From Halichoerus grypus (taxonomy: Eukaryota; Chordata; Mammalia; Carnivora; Phocidae): a stretch of DNA of 64,000 nt. Below are positions 1 to 11,495 of this stretch, in pieces. The position numbers and the translations under genes are program-made. The stretch covers positions 85,354,754 through 85,418,753 of the forward strand of contig NC_135721.1 of NCBI RefSeq assembly GCF_964656455.1, in the 5' to 3' direction. Position 1 is the stretch's first letter. Every line of letters starts with the position of its first letter. The notes below the pieces were generated by a model that was given only the letters and a program-made list of their open reading frames with translations, did no database searches and was not told where the DNA came from.

Positions 1-1095
1 TAATCTCCATCAAGCAATTGTCTGATGTATGGTCATTCTTATGGCAGAAGAATCATTTTGCCCAAAGTTATGTCATGTCAGACAATTTTTCTTCTGTTAA
101 GGTGAGGTATATTTCCTGCAGGATTCACTTTGTTGTCCTTTTGATGACTCTTAGAATCATAAAAAATGTGACTGACCTCTTTGTAGTGCAATAGTCCTTC
201 AAATATTTGAACTCAAGGAAATCATTACAAGCTCTCCTAACTTACAGTTTTGCATTTCTTGAATTACACATTTTATATTAACTTTTGATTTTCTTTGTGT
301 GGAAATAAATCCTTGTTTTTCCTTACATTCCTAGTAATCATAATTTCTGCTGAAGGAAGTAATTAATGGTTACATTCCGATGACAATGTTTCTCACACTT
401 GGACCAAGTTTTCTGTTACAAATGCTTTTTTTTTTCTTTTGCCTTATCCATTTTTCTTCTGGAGTTGATAACACTTTTTATTGTATTGTATTATGTACCT
501 CTTATGGTTTTACTGCAAATGTTTTTTTACTTGCTTACCTACCATCACATAATTCTGCCAGTATCCCACCCCTCACTACAGCCTTCTTCTCCCTGCCCCT
601 GTCTTACTAAACCAGGGTGTGGGGCTCCTACCCAGCTGCCATGTCAGGGCTACTCTTTGATGTCTTCCTGTCTGTCATATTCTGGTGTGTTTTTGTTTTT
701 GTTTTTGTTTTTTTCCCCTTTCTGCATTATACTGAACTCACCAGTAGCATCCTAAGAAAGGGTGCCCATGAGCTAAGTCATTCTGTGTTTTGAAACCTTA
801 TTCTATTTTTATATTTTATTGATCATTTGACGAGACATAGGACTCTAGGTGAATGTCTTTTTTTCTCTCAGGATTTGAAGGCATGCTGCATCACATCTGG
901 CGGCTGACTGTGCTGCTGAATAGCCAAATGCTATACCCCTTAGTCACTTGGTATACGGCTTTATCTTTCCTCTTCTCTGGAATCTTATAGGCACTCTCTC
1001 TTTCTCTCTCTCCTTTTTTTTTTTTTTTTTTTTAAATCTCTGCTGTTCTAATATTTCAACGAATGATGTCCTCTGATGTGGGCATTTATTTTTTA
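1..1095. other. AT-rich unique DNA, nothing recognised
   Basis: I see no gene or clear repeat family in this stretch. It is AT-rich with scattered T runs, the longest a CT-rich run passing into about 20 T at 1000-1035. Overlapping open frames at 380-755 encode hydrophobic low-complexity peptides from T-rich DNA and match no family I recognise. Confidence 0.5.
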
Positions 1096-1107
1096 TTGGT
1101 TTTGCCT

Positions 1108-1255
1108 GGTGGACCTATGTGTTATCTCAGTTAATCCTCAAAATGAAAGTGGCCATTATTGTCCTCATCTTTCAGATGAGGAAAGGGAATTTTGAGTAAG
1201 ATGTGGGATATCTCCAGGACCACACAGCAGAAATAGCAGAATGAATTCTGAAAAC
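1108..1255 (-). repeat. MIR fragment, antisense
   Basis: The text reads as the reverse complement of the MIR SINE core. It has a 'tatctcagttaatcctca' block, then 'cagatgaggaaa', then 'gaccacacagcag'. These blocks are in the expected order and at about the expected spacing. MIR is an ancient tRNA-derived mammalian SINE, and this copy is heavily diverged with no visible target duplication. Confidence 0.75.
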
Positions 1256-1611
1256 TTAACTTCAACTGCACATCTACCTACTCTTTCCTCATACCACTAC
1301 TTCTGGCTAAGTTTTTATCTTCCACACTTTGATCTCCAGTCGTGGTGTTTTCCTTATTTGTTTGTAATTTCTGTGAAACATTTATGGTAACCATTATGTA
1401 ATTCTGAGTTAGTGAAAATGAAAAGCCTTCTCTGTCTAATTTGACCAAATATTTCTGGATACTGACTGTGCCATTAGTTGCATTAATGATTGCTCTCAGC
1501 TTGATGTCATCTCCAAACCTGATAAATAAGGCATAATTTCCCTTCAAGAAGAATTTTCCCTCCAATGACCATAAACCTGTCACTTTGGGATACTCTTGGT
1601 AAGGTAACATG

Positions 1612-1712
1612 AGAATAGCCTGTTGCTTAAAAACATGGGTCTTGGATTCAGACAGCTCTGAGTTTAGAAACCAAACATGAAATGATTTCTTAACCTTTCA
1701 GAGCCTCCTGAT
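1612..1712 (+). repeat. MIR fragment, sense
   Basis: The order of blocks matches the MIR core in sense orientation: 'cctgttgcttaaaaacatgg', a 'cttggattcagacagctctg' block, then 'tcttaacctttcagagcct'. The copy is truncated after the 'cagagcctc' part. It lies about 360 bases from an antisense MIR, so the stretch at 1256-1611 is bounded by two MIRs of opposite orientation. Confidence 0.65.
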
Positions 1713-3338
1713 ATCGAAAAATTATATGAAAACAAACTGATATAAGAAATGTAACATGGCTATTTAAGAAGTGGCCGTTTAGAGTTTTGAGGACAATTTC
1801 TGAGGTAGTTGGTAAGGATTCATAAAGAACATAAAATATAATTATGGTCTATTTTGTATAGCATGGAGCACAAAACAACCCTTCCTTCAAAATACTAAAA
1901 CTATGGAATGCAAAATATAGTCCCATTATTATATTAGTTATAAGAATCCTCTTATAAAGGGGCTAGATTTAATTTCTTTTTAGTTAAAGAATAACATCTG
2001 TAATTTATTGAACAGATGTTAATAATTATTTCATTAGAGACAATTTATTTTAAGGAATTTTCAAACTATATGAGATTAGAATATTTAAATCCTTGACCAA
2101 CTATTAGGACTTTGTATTTGAGTCAACGAAACTCATCTGTGTGTATGCATGAGGGGGTATACGGTAAATTCCACTTTGGGTAGTATTATATGTTTGATCT
2201 CACCTCACATTGGTGACATTGTGGCTTTAGGTAATTCTTGCATATTATCTCAGTGATGGATTCTCATAATCTAAAATACATATGTGAGATAGTTACTTAG
2301 AACATTATTGATTTTGTGTGTGGGTTTGGAGAAAGAGACAGTGACATTGATTTTTTTTTTTTCCCTGAAATATGTAGTTGCTACCTTACAGAGGAAGTTG
2401 TATTTGAAACTTCATGTGTTTTTTTTCATTTTGATGTTAAATCCATGTGTTTGGATAATGTCTTGAGAGGTGGATAAGAAACAAACAACTATGAAAATAT
2501 TGGTTTAATAAATTCTTCAAGGTCAATTAATTAATGTTGAATAATATTAAGAGGCTCTTGTTTGGTTAGAAGAGACTGGATAATTTTAAGAGGAGTCCAA
2601 GGAAAATTTATCACTGAGATTGCTATTGCTGATATTTATTGAAGAAACCAAGGCCAAGGGTCCAATGGTCTCCCTTGCCATTTGTTGACTGTCTTAACAA
2701 TCATGCTTCTATAAATGTTCATAGTCCACTGACTACCTCTGCACCCTAGAAGTAATGGAAGCATTTTATTTGGGGGGAGAGACCTTTTCTCTCTTATCAG
2801 GTCATCTTGACTAGATCTGTATTAAGTGTAGACACATTACACACCACAGGCAGAGGTGTGGGAGAAGCCCAATGCAACCACTGATTCAGCACACCTGTTA
2901 TATGGAACTTTCCAAATTAGTCAAACTAACTTGCTCTATTTGGGAACTGCAGTTAGCTAATGCATTTGGTTTCCAAAAATTTTAAGAGAATCTGTTTTGG
3001 TAGAATAATAGTTGCTATCACTTTTCTCATTCGTAATAACTATTCTCCTTGTTGCCCAACTGCAGTTATGTCTTGAGAGTGATCCAAGTAAATGATAGCA
3101 TTGATTGGATCCTAAGAGCCATGTAGTCATGAATCTGGAATGAAGAAGTGCAGCCTTCTGACAAAAGGGTCCCTTGTTTTTGTAAAGGTCAAAATAAAGC
3201 TTAGGCTAACTTAATGGTTTTCTGCTGGTACATATGTAAGATTGTTTCTCACAATGCTATTGGGAGGAATTTCACATGTTCAAATAAAATAATTCAAAGA
3301 GAGATGAAGGAGAAACACTGCTTATAGGGGCACAAAAC
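1713..3338. other. Unique AT-rich DNA
   Basis: I see no coding region or recognisable interspersed repeat. Short T runs occur at about 2350 and 2420. Any very old repeat would need a database search to detect. Confidence 0.5.
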
Positions 3339-3350
3339 AAAGACAAAACA
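3339..3350 (+). repeat. Left target-site duplication of the tRNA half
   Basis: The 12-mer aaagacaaaaca sits directly before the tRNA-derived piece and recurs unchanged directly after it at 3387-3398. The preceding bases (cacaaaac) are also A/C-rich, so a chance match is somewhat less unlikely than in average DNA, but both ends abut the tRNA boundaries exactly. Confidence 0.8.
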
Positions 3351-3386
3351 GCGTTGGTGGTATAGTGGTGAGCATAGCTGCCTTCC
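3351..3386 (+). pseudogene. Tailless 5' half of tRNA-Gly(TCC), retrotransposed
   Basis: These 36 bases read as the first 36 positions of mammalian tRNA-Gly(TCC). They include acceptor start gcgttgg, a D-arm region with A box tggtatagtggtgag, and the anticodon 5' stem ending ctgccttcc, with TCC as the last three bases. There is no T arm, B box or acceptor 3' strand, so it cannot be a functional tRNA gene. The piece is flanked by perfect 12-bp direct repeats aaagacaaaaca at 3339-3350 and 3387-3398, the signature of target-primed insertion. There is no A tail. This fits the class of tailless retropseudogenes known in mammals. Two A's after TCC could belong either to the tRNA or to the duplication. 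The family call comes from my memory of the tRNA sequence. Confidence 0.85.
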
Positions 3387-3398
3387 AAAGACAAAACA

Positions 3399-5648
3399 AA
3401 CATCAAAAGAAATGTTCATTCCAGGTTGATCTTTCAGCAGCAACTAAGAACGTAAGCATATCAGAGAGCATTGCGTGACAATTAAACCACTGCCACAGTG
3501 TGAGTTCTGATGTGAAACAACCCAAACTAACCCATTGAAAGGAAAATGAATCTATTTTTTTCTCTCTTTCTCCCTCTACACATATATCTCACATATACAA
3601 ATATTTCTGTATATACATATATTTGAAAAGTCACAATCACTGTAAGGTTTAAAAACAGTAATTCCATGAAGTGAGAAATAAAATCTGTTCCATCGTCCTC
3701 CTACATGGCTTTTAAGCTTTCAGTTTGCAGGAAGTAACCTAGAAGCATTTAAATCAAGCAGTCTTTTATGCTTAGAAAAGCAAGCTCTGTGATGATATTG
3801 ATTGATTTCAAGGACATATTAGAGATGAAGCCAAGTCTCTGGAGAGAGGTTGCCATCACCTTGGCCTTGGGTCAGCATTAGACCACTGACCTTTGAACCT
3901 AAAGACCTATCTACCAGACTCTGATATCTTCCATGCCACCCGAGCAAGTCAGCAGGGGACACGTGTCGATGTGGCTCTTGGCAAATCAGAATTGACTGGC
4001 CAGTAGGAAGCCTGCGAGCCGCGGGAAATGTGGGTTAAAGTATGTCAATAATGTTTCAGAAGAACGATTTCTCCCAAGAATTGTAGCTGTTGGAATGTTT
4101 TGACATTTATTCGGTAGAGAAATGTAGCATGTTTTGTGAAGCACTTTAAGAGAGCTGCTGCTAACTGCTGTGGTATATTGATCTTTCTGTTAAATTGCAC
4201 GGGCACACTTGGGAGATCATTGAGATTCAGGCAACAGGACAGAAAGGACCGGCTGCACCCGATGGTCACTAATGGTAATTGGTTTCGATCCTTGCACTTG
4301 AAGAAGCCATGATTTACTTGGTTCACTGATGAATTGTAGACACTAAATATTTTGAAAAGAGAAAAAGTACAATTTTTTTTTTTTTTTTTTAGCATTTGCA
4401 AAGCAGCACCTCCATTCTTGACTATCTCATATATGATAAATTTGGCAATGTAGACCAAGTCATATTGTTGAAAGTTCTGATTTCCTTGCTGCGTTGTTAT
4501 TCTATAATTATACCATTTGTTTGTTCATTGGTTTGTTTCTCAGCTGGCTCAAAGACGATTTTAAAGTAGCCTACTCTCTTTATGAGTTTTCACTTAAACT
4601 TTATTTTATAATTATAAAAGAAATATATCCTCGTAGTGGCTGGAAAAGAAAGAATACGTAAGAGCATAAAGTAGAAAACAAATGACTTCTCCTTCATTCA
4701 GTCATGTACTTTCTCCAAAGTTTTATTGTACTATAGAATTTTTTAACTTACTATAACACACATGCTTTCACACATATACCAATAATTCATTATTTGAGTG
4801 GTTACATGGTAAATAATAGTGTAGTGCTCTTTTTTGATCAATAGTTAGACTACTGCTAGTTATTTCACTTCAATTCTTTTGCTAGTTCAAATAATTCTGC
4901 AATGTATATATGTATGCACCCACATATATCAGAATGTCATGTGTTTGTACTGTATATATTATATATATACATATATATATCAGAATTGTTAAAGCTAGCA
5001 AAAAGAATTTTAATATATATCCACATATTTTGATATTGTGAGGACTGGTGCTGGTTTGTCTAAAGTACTTTCCCAAAAATATAGTCATTTTAATCTTAAT
5101 AAATATTGCCACATTTGACTTTAAATAATTGCACCATTTTATATTTTTAGGCTATTTCTTAATTTTTCCTATCTGTGTTTATGATCCTAAGACAATATTA
5201 TCTAAAACTTGAATGACTTCATTAACTCTAATATAATTTGGGGATTAAATATTAAATAAATATTAAAATTAATTGAAGAATAGAATTAATGGAATTACAG
5301 CCTTTATAAATCAATGAAAGATCTTAAATTTCATCCATATAATATTATCAAGTTGACTTGCACTATCTCTCACATTCGTGCTCTGGATTTCATAATAATT
5401 CTGTATAGAAAAAAGTCCCCTATTATCAAAGTATGGGTAAACTTTGATTCAGGGTCTATTTCTTTAACCCACAGTTGGATGAGAAAGAGATCTTCCTGAT
5501 TAGAAGCATAGGAGAGGAGAGAGAACTGCTGTTGGCTATTAAAATTGAGGACAGGCTGCAATATTGTATTACACAGGAAACTCCTCACATATTTCACTGA
5601 ACCACATTCATGAGGAATACAAAGTTCTTAGTGATCTCCATTGTGTTA
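3399..5648. other. Unique AT-rich DNA with TA-rich patches
   Basis: There is no supported gene or named repeat here. Features visible are a T run at 4373-4391 and TA-rich alternating stretches near 3580-3620 and 4900-4985. An open frame at 4045-4458 on the minus strand (137 codons) includes a poly-lysine from the T run and matches nothing I recognise. Confidence 0.5.
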
Positions 5649-5661
5649 AAATGTAAAATGT

Positions 5662-5867
5662 GGGGGCGCCTGGGTGGCTCAGTTGGTTAAGCGACTGCCT
5701 TCGGCTCAGGTCATGATCCTGGAGTCCCGGGATCGAGTCCCGCATCGGGCTCCCTGCTCGGCAGGGAGTCTGCTTCTCCCTCTGACCCTCCCCCCTCTCA
5801 TGTGCTCTCTCTCTCCTCTCATCCTCTCTCTCAAATAAATAAATAAAATCTTTAAAAAAAAAAAAAA
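5662..5867 (+). mobile_element. CAN-SINE, young type, full length
   Basis: This is a tRNA-derived carnivore SINE with a gggcgcctgggtggctcag head, B box gggatcgagtccc, a CT-rich tract, an aaataaataaataaaatctt motif and a tail of about 15 A. The direct repeat atgtaaaatgtg flanks it (left about 5650-5661, right 5868-5879). The low divergence and intact tail mark it as one of the younger copies. A minus-strand open frame across it is SINE-derived, not a gene. Confidence 0.95.
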
Positions 5868-5879
5868 ATGTAAAATGTG

Positions 5880-6699
5880 CACTAGAGGCCCTTGGAAGGC
5901 TTTTGACCATGAAGGTAAATAACATTATCATTTCTTTGGAGTCTCATTTTCCATTGCTGGATGAAGAAAATGTTCGTAAGAGCCATCAGCAGGAACCACT
6001 GGAGGCAGACCTCTGTAACTGCCGCCATTAGGGTAGTGGCAGTGAGCTTGCCTTACAGATTCCTGACAATGTATTTCAATCTTCTTTTCTGGAGGGATCA
6101 GCACTATGGGAGATAAGGGGATTTTCCTTTCTGTCCACCCCATTCACAGGATCTTATCCAACCTTAACAATAAATGTGCTAATTAATGCTAATTGCTCTA
6201 ATGGGCACTCCTCTAGTAGGACCCAGCAGATACCACCAATTCACTCAGATAGGAAAGTATTTTGTTGCAGGCTAAGCATGCATGGGTTTTGACTTTATTT
6301 CAAAGTCACAGAAAAATATACTTCCAAACTCCCCATAATTTCTAATGCTTGTTTCTTTGTGTTTTGAAAAAATGCTTAAAATAAAATAGTTTCTGCTTGA
6401 TTTTCTAATTTCACCAATGGGGAAAAAGTAATTACCTCCCATGGCAATGGATTCATACGAAAGCAGCATGAGACCAATTATGATGCTAGATGCAATTCCA
6501 AGTTTCCTCTTTTCCTAATATTTCACATTCAGTTCTTTCCAGCAGTTTTCATATTCCCTGATATTTCCTACAGAATTATGTGCCTGTTTCCCCCTTGAGC
6601 TAGAGTTTTCCCAACCCACAGCCCACAGGTGATTTCTGAATCTTAGAGATACATAGATAGAGACAGACATACACATGGACACAGATATCGATAGAGATA
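5880..6699. other. Unique DNA, nothing recognised
   Basis: No gene or repeat family is evident. Minus-strand open frames of 71 codons (5928-6143) and 65 codons (6272-6469) occur without recognisable content. A short gata/acag-rich patch (about 6648-6700) precedes the next transposon. Confidence 0.5.
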
Positions 6700-6701
6700 T
6701 A

Positions 6702-7050
6702 CAGGTGACCCTTGAGCAACATGGGTTTGAACTGCGTGTGGTTCATCTACATGGAGATATTTTCAATAAACACAGTACAGTACTAGGAACATATTTTCCC
6801 TTCCTTTATGATGTTCTTAATCACTTTTTTTGATAAAGCCTCCTTTATCATACAGCTTACTTCATTGTAAGAATACTGTATATCATACATAAAGCATACA
6901 AAATATGCGTTAATCAACTATTGATGTTATTGGTAAGGCCGCCAATCAACAGTAAGTATCCGTTTTGGGGGAGTCAAAAGTTAGACACAGATTTTTGACT
7001 GTGCAGCAGTTCAGCGCGCCTAACTCCCAAATGTGTTCCAAGGTCAGCTG
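6702..7050. mobile_element. Tigger2/MER28-like non-autonomous DNA transposon
   Basis: The left end caggtgacccttgagcaac and the reverse complement of the right end, cagctgaccttggaacac, form imperfect terminal inverted repeats. The element is bounded by TA on both sides (6700-6701 and 7051-7052), the mariner/Tc1/pogo target duplication. Internal text such as tgtaagaatactgtatat and gttattggtaaggc matches my memory of the Tigger2/MER28 3' portion. At about 349 bp it is an internally deleted derivative with no transposase frame. Confidence 0.8.
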
Positions 7051-7272
7051 TAGAGAGATTAAGGTAGAGATAGAGATAGATCTAGCTGCTTGGGTAAGTG
7101 GTTGCCTTAAGCCCATGAAATAGAATCCTGACCAGGTTCCCAGGCCCACAACTGCCCACTGCAGCTGAACCTCCTAGCCTGAACCATGTTCTACAAAGAG
7201 TTTGCAGGATTCCCAAAGCTTAAGGATGTTACCCACAAATCCTCCTTATTTCCATCATCATATTATAATTCT

Positions 7273-7490
7273 GAGTCTTTTGCCTTTCCATATAAACTCT
7301 AGAATCAGTTTTTGATTTCCACACAGTAACTTGCTGAGATTTTGATTGGGATTCTGTTGAATCTATACATCAACTTGGGAAGAACTGACATTAACTTAAC
7401 AATATTGAATCTGCATATACATGAACATGGAATATTTTTCCATTTATTTAGATCTTTGATTTCTTTCAACATCATCATATTCTACAATTG
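7273..7490 (-). mobile_element. L1 ORF2 fragment, antisense
   Basis: The sequence follows the antisense of L1 ORF2: 'tataaactctagaatcag', 'gattttgattgggattc', 'tgaatctatacatcaacttg', 'catgaacatggaatat', then 'ccatttatttagatctt'. It is about 220 bp, diverged, and truncated at both ends. No frame remains open along it. Confidence 0.8.
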
Positions 7491-8195
7491 GCTCAGAAAT
7501 GCTGTCTTGCGTGTGTGGAGTCCTTGAAAAAGCAGAAGTAACCATATTAACCAATGAAATATTTCTCAGATGAAATAGAAGCTATTTATTGGAAAGAAAT
7601 TGTTCTTAATGCTATAAACTCATAATGAAGTACTATTCAGGGACCTGGTCAAAAATCACATTCTCAGCACAGTATCATAGAACAATTTCTGTTATACAAC
7701 TGAATAGGTCCACTACATAAGAATGTGAGTTTGTTTGTTTTTTTTAACTATTCAGTGAATATTTTCTCACACTTCAAAGAATTATTCCTTCTCTAAGATG
7801 GATTGCAAACTATAGTTGGTACTTTTCCAATTTAGACCATTTGGTGCCAAAAGGTGAGAGTGGTCAGAGCCAATAAATCAATATGCTCTAGCACAACACT
7901 TAGGACAATGTGATCTCAGAGAATTTGATGGACCATGGTGATGCCAAATTAAGGAAAGTGAATCAGTTCTTCCCATTTTGTTTTGTATCTTTTTAAAAAT
8001 TTTCCCCTGAGATCAAAGCTGCCATTTTATAACGTTGAGACATTGAATCAGAACATGGTACAATATAAGAAAAAATGTTAGGAGAAATGAAAATGGATTG
8101 ATTGTAATTTTAATGATGATGCATCCTCTTCAGCACTGTTGATGTGATCCCTAGCTCCATAGCATTTACAATTGATTACACACACCTCGAACTTT
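7491..8195. other. Unique DNA, nothing recognised
   Basis: This is AT-rich sequence without a supported gene or named repeat. A g/t-rich stretch around 7728-7745 is the only simple sequence. Confidence 0.5.
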
Positions 8196-8199
8196 TGAA

Positions 8200-8310
8200 A
8201 TATTTACAAACGTTAGATAACAACAACCCCGGGAGATAATGTGGAAAGCAGAAAGCACACAGAAGATAGCCCAAGGCAATCACTGATTAGGTCAGATCTA
8301 TGTGGTCTGT
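8200..8310 (-). repeat. Probable MIR fragment, antisense
   Basis: Short blocks such as 'tatttacaaacgttagataa', 'caacaaccccgggagataat' and 'agcccaaggcaatcactgat' are in the order of the reverse-complemented MIR core. Divergence is high and the call is tentative. Confidence 0.4.
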
Positions 8311-9068
8311 AGGCTTTACTGGAAATCCTTTGCTAAAATGTCTTCACACATGGTTTTGGGCTTTGGGATGAAGGAACTGTTCACCAAAGGAAGGTAAGGA
8401 TTATTTGCTGCCATCAGTAACAGGAAATCCAATATTAAATGATACAAAGGTTATTATCTATCACACATGGAATTTACCAGAGCTGTTTGGCAGTTCTCAT
8501 AGCAACAGATCCCATCTTTAGCGGCTCCAAGTTATGTTTCAGATAAAAGTTCATGTGATCACTTTAAAGGACTGTGTACTGCTAATCAAGAAATTTTGCT
8601 CCAGGCACCTTGTTTGTTTTTCACTTCAGGCTATTCAGCACAGTCCAGAAAAGGCTGAATCCCACGAGTCTGTAACTGAGCATGCCTCCATGGGCTTATG
8701 TGTTTGCGTCAATAAGTGGCAGCAGGTGAGTCTGAGAGTTCAAGTGGTTGTAGCCGCTTATTGGTTAGTGTATCACTGGTTAAGAAAACCAATGAATAGA
8801 TAATGATTCTACCCAGGTCTCTAAATAATTGAATGTTGTTTCTGATGCCATGTTTATACATATACGTATTCTGTACTCTGTTGGTTTATCTGTTTCTAAC
8901 ATCTGATGAGAACAATTTCTCCAATGCAACACTAAGGGGGAAAATAAAAAGCTTCAGATGCTCAAATATTGGCAGATTTTCCAACCAGGAGTTCTGCTCA
9001 AGTAATTAGGTTCAACAAGCTCTCAAGGTTGTTATTATGAAAATTTCTTATCAATCTCCAACAATAAT
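8311..9068. other. Unique DNA with an 89-codon open frame
   Basis: There is no supported gene. An open frame at 8534-8803 (+, 89 codons) has no recognised domain and no start context or neighbours that would favour coding. It is noted only because it lies outside repeats. Confidence 0.45.
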
Positions 9069-9080
9069 TAAACATGTTAT

Positions 9081-9271
9081 TTTTTTAAAAGATTGTATTT
9101 ATTTATTTGACAGAGAGAGACAGCGAGAGAGGGAACAATAGGGGGAGCTAGAGAGGGAGAAGCAGGCTCCCCACTGAGCAGGGAGCCTGACATGGGGCTC
9201 GATCCCAGGACACTGGGATCATGACCTGAGCTGAAGGTAGCCACTTAATGACTGAGCCACCCAGGTGCCCC
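9081..9271 (-). mobile_element. CAN-SINE, antisense
   Basis: The reverse complement carries the full SINE: head ggggcacctgggtggctcag, B-box region, and tail motif read here as ttaaaagattgtatttattt. Direct repeats taaacatgttat (9069-9080) and taaacgtgttat (9272-9283) flank it with one mismatch, showing a moderately old insertion. Confidence 0.93.
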
Positions 9272-9329
9272 TAAACGTGTTATTTTTGAGCATCTCTATT
9301 TGCCCAATACTGTGTGAAATTATATTCAT

Positions 9330-9430
9330 GTTGTTGTTGAGGAAGGCGTTATTTGCATTTTACTTAGGACTGAACTGAGAATGTCTAGATAGTAAGTAGT
9401 GAAACTCTGGATTCAAACATAGGCAGCGCA
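9330..9430 (-). repeat. Probable MIR fragment, antisense
   Basis: Blocks resembling 'tttgcattttacttaggact', 'gaactgagaatg' and 'agtaagtagtgaaactctgg' match the reverse-complemented MIR core, where a -TTTTACAGATGAGGAAACTGAG- block is expected. The copy is diverged. Confidence 0.5.
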
Positions 9431-9449
9431 AAATCCGTATCCCATGTTA

Positions 9450-9552
9450 AGATATGATTTATTTATTCGCTGACAAATATTTATTGAGTGTGAACCATCT
9501 GCTTGGTATCTTTACCTCAATAGAGCTTATATTCTAGAAGGGTAACAATGAT
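9450..9552 (-). repeat. L2/MIR3-type 3' end, antisense
   Basis: The text 'gacaaatatttattgagtgt' followed by 'cttatattctagaagggtaa' is the common reverse-complement signature of L2/MIR3 elements. Only about 100 bp is recognisable. Confidence 0.6.
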
Positions 9553-10060
9553 TGTCAGCCCCACTATACAGGTACCAGTTGAGACAATCTGAACCTTGGA
9601 AGCAGCCCCATCTGCGCTCAGCTCAAGGTCACCAAATCTGCTCTGTCACCATGAGACTCTTTCAGGCTACCAGCTCTCTCTCTTCCCCACCTCCACCATT
9701 TTCAGGGTACATGTCAATGAAGTGACTCTTTTTACACAGTCTTGAATGTATGGGATCTCCGAATCTCTCCTCAGGCCTAGACACCTATTTGCCATATCTA
9801 CTTTAAGCCCCGCACAGGGAAGATAACGATTTCTATACTGGGCTTACTACCCTCGCAGGGCACCAAATGGGAAACAGGCAAAGTGTTACAGCCTCTGCAT
9901 TGGGATTCTGTGATCCAGTATCATGATCTCAACTCCAGGGAGGGATGGTGTATAAGGTGTATAAGGTTTTTTTTTTTTTTTTTTTGTATGTTATATGTTA
10001 TATGTATTATTTTTTGTTGTTCTTATAACTGTGAACTGCCTTTCTCTCTCTCTTTTTTTT
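9553..10060. other. Unique DNA and a T-rich tract
   Basis: 9553-9950 is unrecognised. It ends in a small direct repeat (ggtgtataaggtgtataagg, about 9947-9966), then a run of T (9967-9985) and TA/TG-rich sequence leading into an L1 3' end. The T run may be simple sequence next to the L1 rather than part of it. Confidence 0.5.
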
Positions 10061-10065
10061 AATTT

Positions 10066-10385
10066 TTTATATGGTTTCACTCATATGTGGAATATAAGAA
10101 ACAGGGCAGAGGACCATAGGGGAAGGGAGGGAAAACTGAATGAGAAGTGATCAGAGGGAGAAAAACCATGAGAGACTCTTAAATATAGGAAACAGACTGA
10201 GGGTTGCTGGAGGGGAAGTGGGTGGGGGGATGTGGTAATTGGGGGATGGGCATTGAGGAGGGCCCGTGATGTGATGAGCACTGGGTGTTATATGCAACTG
10301 ATAAATTATTGAACTCTACATCTGAAACTAATGATGTTCTAGAAGTTGCTAGTTGAATTTAAATTAAAAAAAAAATAAAAAATGA
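10066..10385 (+). mobile_element. L1 3' end (carnivore type), sense, 5' truncated
   Basis: The text follows the end of L1: 'ggtttcactcatatgtggaa', 'gagggagaaaaaccatgaga', 'gtgatgagcactgggtgtta', 'actctacatctgaaactaat', then 'gttgaatttaaattaaaaaa'. The element ends in an A-rich tail at about 10366-10388. It contains only the last bases of ORF2 and the 3' UTR. A minus-strand open frame at 10081-10281 is a shadow of this UTR. Confidence 0.88.
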
Positions 10386-10389
10386 ATAA

Positions 10390-11494
10390 AGTTCCTTCTC
10401 TGAAACCCCAAAACACCATTTTTCTCTCTGCTACATCCTCTCCTAGCCCAGTCAACCTAATCTTATTGCTGAGATGGAAGAATTGTGGATGATTTTGACC
10501 TAAGTTTCTTTTGTCTGCTTTCTCTACATAGCTAAGAATCAGGAATCAATTTTGAAAGCTAAAATCTAGTGATTAGATTGTTCACTAATCTAACCTTGTT
10601 TTTTGTTTTTGTTTTTGTTTTCCTGAGCCACAAGACTCAGAAATTACATTTCAAAATTGAAATATATAAAAATATGTTGTATTGGGCATAAAACATATTC
10701 TGTATAAATAACAAATCTTCGTGGCACGTGTGCGTATTTGTATACACGCAGTATTATTTTTTTTCTAAAAAGTTTGGGATCTAGTATATGGCCTTACCTA
10801 AAAGATTGCTTGCATTCATTTATTCTTTTTTACTATTTTTAAATGGATTTTCTTTGTTGTATTTAACATTCTTGGTTATGTTTGGAATATCACCATTTAT
10901 ACTGAGGGCTGATACACAGTTGACACCCAGACAGGAACTGATATCTTAGAATAAACATTTACATAAGTTAGCATTTTTGAGTAAAGCAAAAAAAAAAAAT
11001 GTGTTTTACCTGCAAGCTTGTTAAGAAAGCTCATTAAGAAAGAATATTATCGAATTTTTGTAAAGACAGAAAAACCTTCTAGAGAGAATTCTAATAACAC
11101 TCATGTATGGCAGGGCCACATTACCTACTACTATGATCATCAAACTTTTCAAATGTAGAAGGTTGGTTCCACTACATCTTATCAAAATGTCACAAAATTT
11201 CAGTGTTCAAAATTATTCCTTAGAGTTAACAGAATTTAATTTGTGCTGTTGTCATTTAAGTTTGTATATCTTCTTTATCCATTAGTCAATAAAAAAGTTA
11301 TCCTTGAGACTACAATGATATTTTTCCCATTAATATTAATGCCAGAGAATATTTTCAAATATAGATTCTGTCATATGTAGTCTCTTTACTTATACTTCTA
11401 TTTACTTATTAAAACAATGTAATGCCTTTAAGATAGAAGATATTAACTTAGTTCAATGATGTCTTGGGAGCTTCTAATACCAAAACCTAAAGTA
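10390..11494. other. AT-rich unique DNA
   Basis: I see no gene or clear repeat. A 'ttttttgtttttgtttttgttt' type repeat occurs near 10600-10620 and A runs near 10990. A 60-codon frame at 11103-11285 has no recognisable content. Confidence 0.5.
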
Positions 11495-11495
11495 T

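Noticed and set aside
3351..3386. Possible active tRNA gene
   Set aside because: Only the 5' half is present; no T arm, B box or 3' acceptor strand follows.
5608..5931. Minus-strand open frame of 107 codons
   Set aside because: Most of it is the reverse strand of a CAN-SINE; the R/E-rich peptide comes from the CT tract.
10081..10281. Minus-strand frame of 66 codons
   Set aside because: Shadow of the sense L1 3' UTR.
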